DNA of 64,000 nucleotides from Streptomyces sp. NBC_00654 (GTDB taxonomy: Bacteria; Actinomycetota; Actinomycetes; Streptomycetales; Streptomycetaceae). Shown here one piece after another: positions 26,190-36,184 of the stretch. The translations under genes were made by a program, and so were the position numbers. The DNA is taken from contig NZ_JAPEOB010000002.1 in assembly GCF_026341775.1 (NCBI RefSeq), positions 2,418,001 through 2,482,000 of the forward strand, written 5' to 3'. Positions within the stretch are counted from its first letter, which is position 1. Each line of letters starts with the position of its first letter. Under the pieces are notes generated by a model. That model ran no database searches. It saw only the letters and a program-made list of their open reading frames with translations, and had not been told where the DNA came from.

Positions 26190-26380
26190 GTTTCGGCGTG
26201 GCGCGTACAAGTGTGCGCACCGTCTGCCGCAGCATAGCCGGTCATACGATCTCTCGCTCCGGATGGTCGACTTCGCCTGACCATGAGGACTTCGCTGCGT
26301 GCTGCCCGGTTCCGGATGAGACGAAGCAGACCCGAAAGTGTCACGACCCTGCCCCGCGAGGACCGGGTGCGGGCATACGA

Positions 26381-26404
26381 AAGAGGACCCCGCAGGGTCC
26401 TCTT
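26381..26404 (-). terminator. Terminator of the tRNA-Asn pair
   Basis: A perfect 10-bp stem, AAGAGGACCC (26381-26390) and GGGTCCTCTT (26395-26404), with a 4-nt loop lies 8 bp downstream of the tRNA-Asn genes on the minus strand. Confidence 0.85.
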
Positions 26405-26412
26405 CCGTTCCG

Positions 26413-26485
26413 CTCCCCCGACTGGACTCGAACCAGTAACCCTCCGGTTAACAGCCGAATGCTCTGCCAATTGAGCTACAGGGGA
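26413..26485 (-). tRNA. tRNA-Asn (anticodon GTT)
   Basis: The 73-nt cloverleaf starts TCCCCTGTAGCTCAATTGG and has anticodon loop CTGTTAA and T arm ACTGGTTCGAGTCCAGT. It is the second of two tandem tRNA-Asn genes, separated by 5 nt, and differs from its partner only in the anticodon stem region. Confidence 0.95.
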
Positions 26486-26490
26486 TCGCG

Positions 26491-26563
26491 CTCCCCCGAC
26501 TGGACTCGAACCAGTAACCTGCCGGTTAACAGCCGGCTGCTCTGCCAATTGAGCTACAGGGGA
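26491..26563 (-). tRNA. tRNA-Asn (anticodon GTT)
   Basis: The 73-nt cloverleaf is nearly identical to the one at 26413-26485, with the same acceptor, D and T arms and a GTT anticodon. It is first in the transcript and shares the terminator downstream of its neighbour. The pair probably arose by tandem duplication. Confidence 0.95.
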
Positions 26564-26744
26564 TTGCTGCGTTGCCTCGAATCGTACCTACCTGGCGGCT
26601 GCCGGGCGGCGCGCGTTCGCTGCGACACATACATTAGCGCAAGCAGGGGGGTGCTCCGCCAATCGGTATCGCTCGGGGTGATCTCGGGTGCGTACGGGTA
26701 GGCGGCCTGCACACGTCGCACGGAGCGAAGGAAGGGTGGCAGCC

Positions 26745-27050
26745 ATGCGGTACCGGCTCACGTTCATCGCCGGACTGGCCCTCGGTTACGTGCTCGGCAC
26801 GCGAGCCGGGCGCGAGCGTTATGAGCAGTTGAAGAAGTCCGCACGTCAGTTCGCCGAGAACCCCGCCGTGCGCAACGCCGCCGAGTCCGCGGCGAGCAGC
26901 GGGCGGGACTTCGCGGGCAAGGCGTACCACTCGGTGAGCGAGAAGGTCGGGGACAAGGTGCCCGCTTCGGTGGCCGACCGGGTGCGGTCGCTGCGGGAGC
27001 GCAGCAGTCTGAACGGCGCGGAGGACGACTGGGGCACCACCAACACCTGA
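26745..27050 (+). CDS. YtxH-like membrane-anchored small protein
   Basis: The 101-residue protein begins MRYRLTFIAGLALGYVLGTRAGRERYE, a single membrane segment with the GxxLGYVLGxRAGRERYE motif typical of actinobacterial YtxH-like proteins. An amphipathic, coiled-coil-prone tail follows (VRNAAESAASSGRDFAGKA). The start at 26745 follows GAAGG; the longer frame to 26688 has no homology. The function of the family is not established; a stress or envelope role is often proposed. Confidence 0.82.
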   Translation: MRYRLTFIAGLALGYVLGTRAGRERYEQLKKSARQFAENPAVRNAAESAASSGRDFAGKAYHSVSEKVGDKVPASVADRVRSLRERSSLNGAEDDWGTTNT

Positions 27051-27158
27051 GGTCCCGGACCGGTACGGGTCGGTGCCGGTCGGTTCCGGTCGGTTCCGGT
27101 GTCGGTGCCCATCGGTGCCGGTTGCGGGAACGGTCCGGGGGTGCGGCAGAATCTGCGT

Positions 27159-28604
27159 ATGGGCATAGTCGCCGGCTTGGACAGTTCTTCCGCCTTCACT
27201 CACATCGTCGTCTGCGACACGGACACGGGCGCCGTGCTGCGGCAGGGGTACGCCGCGCATCCGGTCGAGGCCAAGGCCTCCGAGGTCGACCCGCAGGCGT
27301 GGCTGCTCTCACTCGGTGAGGCGGCCTCCGCCGGGCTGCTCGAAGGTGTGCAGGCCATCGGTGTGTCCGCGCAGCAGCACGGGCTCGTCCCCCTGGACCA
27401 CCAGGGCAATCTCGTACGCCCGGCGCTGCTCGGCAATGACCGGCGGGCGCAGGTCGCCGCGGCCGATCTGATCGACGGGCTCGGCGGGCGGCAGGCCTGG
27501 GCCGAGGCCGTCGGGGCCGTGCCGCAGGCGGCGCAGCCGGTGGCGAAGCTGCGCTGGCTGGCGCGGACCGAGCCGGAGAACGCGCAGCGCGTCACAGCCG
27601 TCATGCAGCCGCACGACTGGCTGGTGTGGCAGTTGCTGGGCCGGCCGGCCCGGCGGACCACCGACCGGGGCGCGGCGTCCGGTACCGGCTACTGGTCGGC
27701 GGGGACCGGCTCCTACCGGCCCGACCTGGTGGAGCTGGCGCTGGGACATCAGGCGGCGCTGCCCGAGGTGCTCGGTCCCGCCGACTGTGCCGGGACGACG
27801 CCGGAGGGACTGCTGATCTCGGCGGGCACCGGCGAGACGATGGCGGCGGCTTTCGGGCTCGGGGTCGCGGTGGGCGATGCGGTGGTGTCGCTGGGGGCCT
27901 CCGGGTCCGTGATGGCGGTGCACCACGAGGCGCTGGCCGATCCGACCGGGATGATCACCTCGTTCGCCGACGCCACCGGGATGCATCTGCCGGTGGTGCA
28001 CACCTCGAACGCGGTGCGCGCGCTGCGCGGGACCGCCGAGATGCTGGGGTTGGAGGGGCTGGAGGAGCTGTCCGCGCTCGCGCTGAAGTCGACGCCCGGG
28101 GCCTCGGGGCTGGTGCTGCTGCCGTATCTGGAGGGCGAGCGCACCCCCCAGCTGCCGCACACCGCGGGGACGCTCTGCGGGCTGCGGCGGGAGTCGATGA
28201 AGCCGGAGCATCTGGCACGGGCCGCGTTCGAGGGGATGCTGTGCTCGCTGGCCGACGCGCTCGACGTGCTGCGCGGCCGCGGTGTGGAGGTGCGGCGGGT
28301 GTTCCTGCTGGGCGCCGCCGCCGAGCTGCCGGCCGTGCAGGCGCTGGCTCCCGCGGTGTTCGGTACGCAGGTCGTCGTACCGCAGCCCGCCGAGTACGCG
28401 GCCCTCGGTGCGGCGCGGCAGGCGGCCTGGGCGCTCGGGGTCTCGCAGGGGACCCTCGATCCGCGTACTCCCCCGGCCTGGCAGGGCGCCGCGGCGCAGG
28501 TGCTGGAGCCGGGCGAGGAGCTGGCCGCGGGCCGGGCGGTGCGTCAGCAGTACGAGGCGACGCGCGATCAGATTCACCCCGGGGCGTTCGGAACCGGGGT
28601 CTGA
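27159..28604 (+). CDS. xylB: FGGY-family carbohydrate kinase, xylulokinase type
   Basis: The 481-residue kinase has the FGGY two-domain fold. The N-terminal half opens MGIVAGLDSSSAFTHIVVCD (phosphate-binding motif), with SAQQHGLVPLD and LLGNDRRAQ typical of xylulokinases (which usually read GLWNDxR). The C-terminal half has SLGASGSVMAV and GLVLLPYLEGERTPQLPHTAG, which includes the family's conserved EGERTP. It phosphorylates a pentulose, most likely D-xylulose, in the cytoplasm. The ATG at 27159 matches family starts. No xylose isomerase or transporter gene lies beside it. Confidence 0.87.
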   Translation: MGIVAGLDSSSAFTHIVVCDTDTGAVLRQGYAAHPVEAKASEVDPQAWLLSLGEAASAGLLEGVQAIGVSAQQHGLVPLDHQGNLVRPALLGNDRRAQVAAADLIDGLGGRQAWAEAVGAVPQAAQPVAKLRWLARTEPENAQRVTAVMQPHDWLVWQLLGRPARRTTDRGAASGTGYWSAGTGSYRPDLVELALGHQAALPEVLGPADCAGTTPEGLLISAGTGETMAAAFGLGVAVGDAVVSLGASGSVMAVHHEALADPTGMITSFADATGMHLPVVHTSNAVRALRGTAEMLGLEGLEELSALALKSTPGASGLVLLPYLEGERTPQLPHTAGTLCGLRRESMKPEHLARAAFEGMLCSLADALDVLRGRGVEVRRVFLLGAAAELPAVQALAPAVFGTQVVVPQPAEYAALGAARQAAWALGVSQGTLDPRTPPAWQGAAAQVLEPGEELAAGRAVRQQYEATRDQIHPGAFGTGV

Positions 28605-28690
28605 GGCGAGCGGCGCGTCAGGGGTGCCTCCGGGCGCTTCCTGGCGCCTCCTGACGCCTCCGCGCCGCGTCTCCGGGGCCGGTCCGGGAG

Positions 28691-28860
28691 CCCGTTCGCG
28701 GTGCGGCGGTCGGGGCCGTTCGCGGTGCGGCGGTCGGAGCCCTGATCACGGTGCGGTCGGGACAAGTCGATCCCTGATCGCGGTGCGGTCGGGACCAGTC
28801 GAGCCCTGATCGCGGTGCGGTCGGGACCAGTCGAGCCCTGATCGTGGTGCGGTCGCAATA
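28691..28860. repeat. Tandem repeats: two 23-bp then about 3.6 copies of 32 bp
   Basis: Between xylB and the ABC genes, two copies of a 23-bp unit (CCGTTCGCGGTGCGGCGGTC plus 3 bases) are followed by 32-bp units beginning CCCTGATCGCGGTGCGGTCG at 28740, 28772, 28804 and partially at 28836. The second and third 32-bp units are identical. No gene lies in this 370-bp gap. The array is just upstream of the exporter operon promoter area. Confidence 0.85.
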
Positions 28861-28974
28861 CGGTCACTGGGCGGTCGGGTTTTGACCTGCGCTTGAGGAA
28901 AAGCGTTCGCGGTCTGCGTACGGCGTACGGGAAAATGGGGCGACCTCTGCCCTCCGCCGACCCGAGAGACACGC

Positions 28975-30708
28975 GTGCTCATAAAAATCCTGCGGACCTA
29001 TCTCGGCCCGTACAGAAAACCCATCGCACTGCTGGTGTTCCTCCAGCTGCTGCAGACCTGTGCCAGCCTCTATCTGCCCAGCCTCAACGCCGACATCATC
29101 GACAACGGTGTCGTGAAGGGTGACACGGGCTACATCCTGGAGTTCGGCGGTCTCATGATCGCCGTCAGCGTCGTCCAGGTGGTCTGCAACGTCGGCGCCG
29201 TCTACTACGGCGCGCGCACCGCGTCCGCGCTCGGGCGTGATGTCCGGGCGTCGATCTTCGACCGGGTGCAGGCGTTCTCGGCGCGGGAGGTCGGGCGCTT
29301 CGGGGCGCCCTCGCTGATCACTCGTACGACCAATGACGTCCAGCAGGTACAGATGCTGGTGCTGATGGCGTTCACGCTGATGGTGTCGGCCCCGATCATG
29401 TGTATCGGCGGCATCATCATGGCGCTCGGCCAGGACGTTCCGCTGTCCGCGGTGCTGCTGGCCGTGGTGCCGGTGCTCGGCATCTCGGTGAGCCTCATCG
29501 TGAAGAGGATGCGGCCGCTGTTCCGCACGATGCAGGAGCGGCTGGACACCGTGAACCAGGTGCTGCGCGAGCAGATCACCGGCAATCGCGTCATCCGCGC
29601 CTTCGTCCGGGACGCGTACGAGGAGGAGCGCTTCCGGGGGGCGAACACCGAGCTGACCGATGTGTCGGTCTCGACCGGCCGGCTCATGGCGTTCATGTTC
29701 CCGACCGTGATGACGGTGGTGAACCTGTCGTCCATCGCCGTGGTCTGGTTCGGGGCGCACCGCATCGACAGCGGCGGGATGCAGATCGGCGCGCTGACCG
29801 CGTTCCTCGCCTATCTGATGCAGATCGTGATGTCCGTGATGATGGCCACCTTCATGTTCATGATGGTGCCGCGCGCCGAGGTCTGTGCCGAACGCATCCA
29901 GGAGGTCCTGGAGACCGATTCGAGCGTCGTGCCGCCGCTCGCCCCGGTCACGGAGCTGCGCAGGCACGGTCATCTGGAGGTGCGGGGCGCGGAGTTCCGC
30001 TACCCGGGTGCCGAGGAGCCGGTGCTGCGGGCCGTGGACCTGGTGGCGCGCCCCGGTGAGACGACCGCGATCATCGGGTCGACGGGCAGCGGGAAGTCGA
30101 CGCTGCTCGGGCTCGTACCGCGGCTGTTCGACGCGACGGACGGCGAGGTGCTGGTCGACGGCGCGGACGTACGGACGCTGGACCCGGTGCTGCTGGCGAA
30201 GACCGTGAGCCTGGTGCCGCAGAAGCCGTACCTGTTCTCGGGGACGGTCGCGACGAATCTGCGGTACGGGAATCCGGACGCGACCGACGAGGAGCTGTGG
30301 CACGCGCTGGAGGTGGCGCAGGCCAAGGAGTTCGTGGAGCAGCTGGAGCACGGGCTGAACGCGCCAATCGCGCAGGGCGGCACCAATGTCTCCGGTGGCC
30401 AGCGGCAGCGTCTGGCGATCGCCCGGACGCTCGTGCAGCAGCCGGAGATCTATCTCTTCGACGACTCGTTCTCGGCGCTGGACTACGCGACGGACGCGGC
30501 GCTGCGCGCGGCGCTGTCCCGGGAGACGGCCGAGGCGACGGTGGTGATCGTGGCGCAGCGGGTGGCCACGATCCGTGACGCCGACCGGATCCTGGTGCTC
30601 GACGAGGGCCGGGTCGTGGGATCGGGCACCCACGGCGAGTTGATGGACGGCAATGAAACGTACCGGGAGATCGTGCTCTCCCAGCTGACGGAAGCGGAGG
30701 CCGCGTAA
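28975..30708 (+). CDS. ABC exporter half-transporter with degenerate ATPase
   Basis: The 577-residue protein has a six-helix membrane domain (about 15-310) and an ATPase with Walker A GSTGSGKST, signature NVSGGQRQR and Walker B IYLFDDSFSALD. The residue after Walker B is Asp, and the switch reads VAQRVATI with Gln in place of the usual His, so its ATP site is probably non-hydrolytic. It overlaps the next gene by one base (TAATG), forming a heterodimeric exporter like BmrCD or TmrAB, in which one site is degenerate. The GTG start is weakly supported. It likely exports drugs or lipids. Confidence 0.9.
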   Translation: MLIKILRTYLGPYRKPIALLVFLQLLQTCASLYLPSLNADIIDNGVVKGDTGYILEFGGLMIAVSVVQVVCNVGAVYYGARTASALGRDVRASIFDRVQAFSAREVGRFGAPSLITRTTNDVQQVQMLVLMAFTLMVSAPIMCIGGIIMALGQDVPLSAVLLAVVPVLGISVSLIVKRMRPLFRTMQERLDTVNQVLREQITGNRVIRAFVRDAYEEERFRGANTELTDVSVSTGRLMAFMFPTVMTVVNLSSIAVVWFGAHRIDSGGMQIGALTAFLAYLMQIVMSVMMATFMFMMVPRAEVCAERIQEVLETDSSVVPPLAPVTELRRHGHLEVRGAEFRYPGAEEPVLRAVDLVARPGETTAIIGSTGSGKSTLLGLVPRLFDATDGEVLVDGADVRTLDPVLLAKTVSLVPQKPYLFSGTVATNLRYGNPDATDEELWHALEVAQAKEFVEQLEHGLNAPIAQGGTNVSGGQRQRLAIARTLVQQPEIYLFDDSFSALDYATDAALRAALSRETAEATVVIVAQRVATIRDADRILVLDEGRVVGSGTHGELMDGNETYREIVLSQLTEAEAA

Positions 30709-32633
30709 TGGCCGGGCCGGGCGGACGAATGATGGCCGGAGCGCCCACCGAGCGGTCCATGGACTTCAAGGGGTCCGGGAAGCGGCTGCTGAAGAGGTTC
30801 AGCCGGGAGAAGTCCTCGCTGTACCTGATGCTGGCCGCCGGGGTGCTGAGCGTGGCACTCTCGGTGGTCGGTCCGAAGATCCTCGGTATGGCGACCGACC
30901 TGATCTTCGCGGGTGTGGTCGGCCGGGGGATGCCGGAGGGCACCACCAAGGAGCAGGCCATCGAGGGCCTGCGCGACAAGGGCAGCGGCGGGCTGGCCGA
31001 CATGCTGTCCGGAGTGGACTTCACCCCGGGTCACGGCATCGACTTCGGTGCTGTGGGGAACGTCCTGCTGATCGCTCTGGTGATCTATGTCGCTGCCGGG
31101 CTGCTGATGCTCGTGTCCACCCGGATCTCGATCCGGGTGATCAACCGGATCGTGTTCCAGCTGCGCGAGGACCTCCAGACGAAGATGGCGCGGCTGCCGC
31201 TGTCGTACTTCGACCGCGCCAAGCGCGGCGAGGTGCTCAGCCGGGCGACGAACGACATCGACAACATCTCGCAGACGATGCAGCAGACGATGGGGCAGCT
31301 CATCAACTCCCTGCTGACCATCGTCGGCGTACTGATCATGATGTTCTGGATCTCGCCGCTGCTGGCGCTGGTCGCGCTGGCGACGATCCCGCTGTCGGTG
31401 GTCGTGGCCATGCGGGTGGGCAAGCGTTCGCAGCCGCAGTTCGTGGAGCAGTGGAAGGTGACGGGCAAGCTCAACGCCCACATCGAGGAGATGTACACCG
31501 GGCACACGCTGGTGAAGGTCTTCGGGCGGCAGGAGGAGTCCGCGAGGGACTTCGCCGAGCAGAACGAGGCGCTGTACGAGGCGGGCTTCAAGGCGCAGTT
31601 CAACAGCGGGATCATGCAGCCGCTGATGATGTTCGTGTCGAACCTGAACTATGTGCTCGTCGCCGTCGTCGGCGGGCTGCGGGTCGCCTCCGGTGCGCTG
31701 TCGATCGGTGATGTGCAGGCGTTCATCCAGTACTCCCGGCAGTTCTCGATGCCGCTGACCCAGGTCGCCTCGATGGCGAACCTGGTCCAGTCGGGCGTCG
31801 CGTCGGCCGAGCGGGTCTTCGAGCTGCTGGACGCGGAGGAACAGGGGGCGGACCCGGAGAACGGTGAGCGGCCCGACGAGCTGCGCGGCAGGGTCTCGCT
31901 GGAGAAGGTGTCGTTCCGCTACGACCCGGAGAAGCCGCTCATCGAGGATCTGTCGCTGAGCGTCGAACCGGGCCAGACCGTGGCGATCGTCGGGCCGACG
32001 GGCGCCGGCAAGACGACCCTGGTCAATCTGCTGATGCGGTTCTACGAGGTGACGGGCGGCCGGATCGCCCTCGACGGGGTCGATGTGGCGAAGATGTCGC
32101 GCGCCGACCTGCGGTCCGGGATCGGCATGGTCCTCCAGGACACCTGGCTGTTCGGCGGCTCGATCGCGGACAACATCGCGTACGGCGCTTCGCGCGAGGT
32201 CGGCCGGGAGGAGATCGAGGCGGCGGCGAAGGCGGCGCACGCCGACCGCTTCATCCGTACCCTGCCGGACGGCTACGACACGGTGATCGACGACGAGGGT
32301 TCCGGGGTCAGCGCGGGCGAGAAGCAGCTGATCACCATCGCGCGGGCGTTCCTGTCCGACCCGGTGATCCTGGTGCTCGACGAGGCGACCAGCTCGGTCG
32401 ACACCCGTACCGAGGTGCTGATCCAGAAGGCGATGGCGCGCCTCGCGCACGGCCGGACCAGCTTCGTCATCGCGCACCGGCTCTCCACCATCCGGGATGC
32501 CGACGTCATCCTGGTGATGGAGAACGGCTCGATCGTCGAACAGGGCTCGCACGACGAGCTGCTGGCGGCCAAGGGCTCGTACGCCCGGCTGTACGCGGCC
32601 CAGTTCGCGCAGGCGCTCGCCGAGGTGGACTGA
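30708..32633 (+). CDS. ABC exporter half-transporter, catalytic partner
   Basis: The 641-residue partner has an N-terminal extension, six membrane helices (about 40-360) with a long first extracellular loop, and an ATPase with Walker A GPTGAGKTT, Walker B VILVLDEATSSVD and switch His in VIAHRLSTI. The signature reads VSAGEKQL instead of LSGGQ. In heterodimers this non-canonical signature faces the partner's degenerate site, so one composite site is fully active. It is translationally coupled to the upstream half. A strong hairpin follows the stop. Confidence 0.9.
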   Translation: MAGPGGRMMAGAPTERSMDFKGSGKRLLKRFSREKSSLYLMLAAGVLSVALSVVGPKILGMATDLIFAGVVGRGMPEGTTKEQAIEGLRDKGSGGLADMLSGVDFTPGHGIDFGAVGNVLLIALVIYVAAGLLMLVSTRISIRVINRIVFQLREDLQTKMARLPLSYFDRAKRGEVLSRATNDIDNISQTMQQTMGQLINSLLTIVGVLIMMFWISPLLALVALATIPLSVVVAMRVGKRSQPQFVEQWKVTGKLNAHIEEMYTGHTLVKVFGRQEESARDFAEQNEALYEAGFKAQFNSGIMQPLMMFVSNLNYVLVAVVGGLRVASGALSIGDVQAFIQYSRQFSMPLTQVASMANLVQSGVASAERVFELLDAEEQGADPENGERPDELRGRVSLEKVSFRYDPEKPLIEDLSLSVEPGQTVAIVGPTGAGKTTLVNLLMRFYEVTGGRIALDGVDVAKMSRADLRSGIGMVLQDTWLFGGSIADNIAYGASREVGREEIEAAAKAAHADRFIRTLPDGYDTVIDDEGSGVSAGEKQLITIARAFLSDPVILVLDEATSSVDTRTEVLIQKAMARLAHGRTSFVIAHRLSTIRDADVILVMENGSIVEQGSHDELLAAKGSYARLYAAQFAQALAEVD

Positions 32634-32687
32634 CCACCCGTCCTGTCCCCTGGCCTGCCCTGCCCTGCCTTGTCCCCGTACCCGTCT

Positions 32688-32715
32688 CCGTCTCCGTCCC
32701 CGGGGGCGGAGACGG
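32688..32715. terminator. Bidirectional terminator between exporter operon and hrdA
   Basis: CCGTCTCCG (32688-32696) pairs with CGGAGACGG (32707-32715). Outer GC-rich complementary tracts, CCTGCCCTGCCC on one side and GGGCAGGGCGGGG on the other, extend the stem. It lies between convergent genes and can serve both. Confidence 0.8.
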
Positions 32716-32763
32716 GGCGGGGCAGGGCGGGGCAGGGCGGGTCCGTCCGGGCTTCCGGTGCTC

Positions 32764-33846
32764 TCAGTCGAGGTAGCCGCGGAGCTGGTCGGCGAACGCG
32801 TGGTCCCGCAGTTTGCTGAGGGTCTTGGACTCGATCTGGCGGATGCGTTCACGGGTCACCCCGAAGATCCGGCCGATCTCCTCCAGGGTGCGGGGCCGCC
32901 CGTCGGCCAGCCCGTAGCGCAGCTGCACCACCTTGCGTTCCCGCTCGCCGAGGGTGGAGAGCACCGCCTCCAGATGTTCGCGCAGCAGCAGGAAGGCGGC
33001 GGACTCGACCGGGGAGGCCGCGTCGCCGTCCTCGATCAGGTCGCCGAAGGAGACGTCGTCCTCCTCGCCGACGGGCGCGTGCAGCGAGACGGGCTCCTGG
33101 GCCAGGCGCAGGACCTCGCTCACCCGTTCCGGGGTCAGATCGAGCTCGGCGGCCACCTCTTCGGCGGTCGGCTCACAGCCGCGTTCCTGGAGCATCCGGC
33201 GCTGGACCCGCACGACGCGGTTGATGAGCTCGACGACATGGACCGGGACGCGGATGGTGCGCGCCTGGTCGGCCAGCGCGCGGGACATGGCCTGGCGGAT
33301 CCACCAGGTCGCGTACGTGGAGAACTTGTAGCCCCGGGCGTAGTCGAACTTCTCGACCGCCCTGATCAGCCCGAGGTTCCCTTCCTGGACGAGGTCGAGC
33401 ATCGTCAGCCCGCGGCCCACGTACCGCTTGGCGACGGAGACGACGAGGCGCAGGTTCGCCTCGATGAGCCGGCGCTTGGCCATCCGGCCCATGACGACCA
33501 GCCGGTCCAGGTCGACGGCGAGCCGGGAGTCGGGGTCCGGGGTACTGGCGAGCCGTTCCTCGGCGAAGAGCCCGGCTTCGACGCGGCGGGCGAGGTCCAC
33601 CTCGTCGGCGGCGGTGAGCAGGGGGATCCGGCCGATCTCGCGCAGATACTGCCGGAAGAGATCGGAGGACGGGCCGCCCGTCTCCGGTCTGCTGTGCGGC
33701 TCCGGGGGCCCGGGAACCGTCGACTCCTCCATGACCGTCTCGGGCTCCGGCGGCGGGTCCACCGCGGTCTCCGGGTGGTGCACGGCCCGGTTCTGCGCGG
33801 GAATGGCCGGGACATGCGCGGTCGTCGTCACGGTCCGGGTCTGCAC
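32764..33846 (-). CDS. hrdA: Principal-like RNA polymerase sigma factor HrdA
   Basis: The 360-residue group 2 sigma-70 factor has region 1.2 ([21 protein letters not shown]), region 2 ([59 protein letters not shown]), region 3 and region 4 ([20 protein letters not shown]). It lacks the long N-terminal region 1.1 of HrdB. The GTG at 33846 has GGAGG 8 nt upstream. An ATG at 33960 would add 38 residues but has a ribosome binding site too close. The name HrdA rather than HrdC/D rests on neighbours (dnaG, dgt) as I recall them. Such factors recognise HrdB-like promoters and are dispensable. Confidence 0.85.
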   Translation of the reverse strand: MQTRTVTTTAHVPAIPAQNRAVHHPETAVDPPPEPETVMEESTVPGPPEPHSRPETGGPSSDLFRQYLREIGRIPLLTAADEVDLARRVEAGLFAEERLASTPDPDSRLAVDLDRLVVMGRMAKRRLIEANLRLVVSVAKRYVGRGLTMLDLVQEGNLGLIRAVEKFDYARGYKFSTYATWWIRQAMSRALADQARTIRVPVHVVELINRVVRVQRRMLQERGCEPTAEEVAAELDLTPERVSEVLRLAQEPVSLHAPVGEEDDVSFGDLIEDGDAASPVESAAFLLLREHLEAVLSTLGERERKVVQLRYGLADGRPRTLEEIGRIFGVTRERIRQIESKTLSKLRDHAFADQLRGYLD

Positions 33847-34099
33847 GGGGGCGACCTCCAGGTGATCGCTGCCGGATTGCGGGGATGGAGGTCCGCCCTC
33901 GGTGGACCGATCGCGCTCCGATGACTCAGGCACCGGCCCCCAGTGTGGGGCACGACACATCGCTCCTACGAGGGGCGTGCGGCGACTTTCTGAGTCCGGT
34001 GTGTGACCGGGCGATTACGGACCCGCCCGCCCGGCGGCGCTGCCCCGGTGCGGTACCGGGTTGGGCCTCCGCGGTCCCGGGTGGGGTGGTGGGCGTACG

Positions 34100-36019
34100 T
34101 CAGAGGGCGTCCGCGCCGTTGGCGCGGAGGGACTGGGCGTACTGCTGGAGCACCCATACCTCGTTCTGCGCGGCCGCCAGGTCGTCCGGCGCCACATTGC
34201 TGCCGAGGCGGGCGAGGCTGCCCTGGACATCGTTGATCCGGCGGTCCACGGCGCGCAGCCGGACCTGGACGAGCTGCATGCCGGCGTACGTCTCGTCGAT
34301 GGACTTGCCGTGGAAGACCTCGACGGCCAGCTCGGTGACGAGGTTGCGCACGGTGTCGTTGGGGGCGGCGTCCAGGACGGCGACCAGATACTCGCGGGTC
34401 TCGGCCAGGCCCTGTTCGGCGCCGCCCGCATCCGCGACGCACTGCCGTACGGCGGCGTACGGCGGGGCGGTGAACTCGTCGATCCCGTAGGCGTCGAAGG
34501 CCGGGGAGACCAGGGCGGGCTTCTGCAGGGCGAGCTTGAGCAGCTCGCGCTCGGTGCGGTGGGCGGGGCTGCGGAGGTTGAGCGCGGGGCCGGAGGGGAC
34601 GGTGGGTGCCTGGACGGTCTGCTGCGGGGCCCCGGGCCGGGACAGTCCTCCGGGGCCGGTACCCCGGTCGCCACGATTGTTACGGTCCTTGCGGGCCCAG
34701 TGGGCGAGCTGCGCGACCCGGTGCACGACGAATTCCTGGTCGAGGATGCCGACGAAACCGGCGAGCTGGACGGCGACCTCACGCTGCACACTGCTCGTCT
34801 TGATCTTCGCGACGACGGCGGCGGCCTCGTCGAGCGCCGCGGCGCGGCCCGCCGGCGTCTCCAGGTCGTAGCGCCGGACGATCTGGCGCAGTGCGAACTC
34901 GAAGAGCGGGGTACGGGGTTCGACCAGGTCGCGGACCGCCTCGTCGCCCTTGGCCAGGCGCAGATCGCAGGGGTCCATGCTGTCCGGGGCGATCGCGATG
35001 TACGTCTCCGCGGCGAACTTCTGGTCGTCCTCGAAGGCGCGCAGGGCCGCCTTCTGGCCGGCCGCGTCGCCGTCGAAGGTGAAGATCACCCGGGCGCTGC
35101 CGTTGTCCATCAGGAGGCGGCGCAGGATCTTGATGTGGTCGTTGCCGAAGGCGGTGCCGCAGGTGGCGATGGCCGTGGTGACTCCGGCCAGATGGCAGGC
35201 CATGACGTCGGTGTAGCCCTCGACGACGACGGCCCGGCTGGCCTTGGCGATGTCCTTCTTGGCCAGGTCGATGCCGTACAGCACCTGGGACTTCTTGTAG
35301 ATCGAGGTCTCGGGGGTGTTGAGGTACTTCGGGCCGTTGTCGTCGTCGCGCAGCTTGCGGGCGCCGAAGCCGACGATCTCACCGGAGGTGTCGCTGATCG
35401 GCCACATCAGCCGGCCGCGGAAGCGGTCGATGGGGCCGCGGCGGCCGTCCTGCGACAGACCGGAGGTGATCAGCTCCTTGTCGCTGAAGCCCTTGCCGCG
35501 CAGATAGCGGGTGAGGTGGTCCCAGCCCGCGGGGCTGTAGCCGACGCCGAAATGGGCGGCGGCGGCCTGGTCGAAGCCGCGGCCGGCCAGGAACTTGCGG
35601 CCGATCTCGGCCTCGGGGCTGTCCAGCTGCTCCACATAGAACTGGGCGGCGGCCTTGTGCGCCTCGATCAGCCTGATGCGTTCGCCGCGCTGGTGGGAGG
35701 GGTTGTAGCCGCCCTCCTCGTACCGCAGGGTGATGCCCGCCTTGGCGGCGAGGCGCTCGACCGTCTCCGAGAAGGTGAGGTGGTCGATCTTCATCACGAA
35801 GGCAAGGGTGTCGCCGCCCTCCTGGCAGCCGAAGCAGTGGAAGAGCCCCTTGCTGGGACTGACCTGGAAGGAGGGGGACTTCTCGTCGTGGAAGGGGCAG
35901 AGTCCCTTGAGGTTTCCGCCGCCCGCGTTGCGGAGCTGAAGGTATTCGGACACGACGGAGTCGATCGGGACCGCGTCCCGTACCGCCTTCACGTCGTCGT
36001 CATTGATCCTGCCTGCCAC
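34100..36019 (-). CDS. dnaG: DNA primase
   Basis: The 639-residue primase synthesises RNA primers at the replication fork. The CHC2 zinc finger is at residues 35-65 (GLCPFHDEKSPSF then LFHCFGCQEGGD). The TOPRIM core follows (VVVEGYTDVMACHLAG and VIFTFDGDAAGQKAAL, with catalytic acids E and DxD). The C-terminal helicase-binding domain (about 500-639) includes ERELLKLALQKPALVSPAFD. The length is normal for actinobacteria. It starts with GTG and lies just upstream of hrdA in the same direction, a variant of the classic dnaG-rpoD arrangement. Confidence 0.96.
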   Translation of the reverse strand: MAGRINDDDVKAVRDAVPIDSVVSEYLQLRNAGGGNLKGLCPFHDEKSPSFQVSPSKGLFHCFGCQEGGDTLAFVMKIDHLTFSETVERLAAKAGITLRYEEGGYNPSHQRGERIRLIEAHKAAAQFYVEQLDSPEAEIGRKFLAGRGFDQAAAAHFGVGYSPAGWDHLTRYLRGKGFSDKELITSGLSQDGRRGPIDRFRGRLMWPISDTSGEIVGFGARKLRDDDNGPKYLNTPETSIYKKSQVLYGIDLAKKDIAKASRAVVVEGYTDVMACHLAGVTTAIATCGTAFGNDHIKILRRLLMDNGSARVIFTFDGDAAGQKAALRAFEDDQKFAAETYIAIAPDSMDPCDLRLAKGDEAVRDLVEPRTPLFEFALRQIVRRYDLETPAGRAAALDEAAAVVAKIKTSSVQREVAVQLAGFVGILDQEFVVHRVAQLAHWARKDRNNRGDRGTGPGGLSRPGAPQQTVQAPTVPSGPALNLRSPAHRTERELLKLALQKPALVSPAFDAYGIDEFTAPPYAAVRQCVADAGGAEQGLAETREYLVAVLDAAPNDTVRNLVTELAVEVFHGKSIDETYAGMQLVQVRLRAVDRRINDVQGSLARLGSNVAPDDLAAAQNEVWVLQQYAQSLRANGADAL

Positions 36020-36184
36020 GAGTGAAGTCTACGGGTGGGCTCGGACAACCGGTCGCGCAAGCAGTCGCGCAAGCAGTCGGGCAAGCAGTCGCGCGAACAG
36101 TCGCCCCGCGGCGTCGGGGCGGGGCCGCCGGAGCTACGATTCGCGCCGGAACGGTCCTTCGGACCTGGGGAACACGGGGTGGGC

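Noticed and set aside
34061..36025. 654-codon plus frame opposite dnaG
   Set aside because: Antisense of an unmistakable primase gene with zinc finger and TOPRIM motifs.
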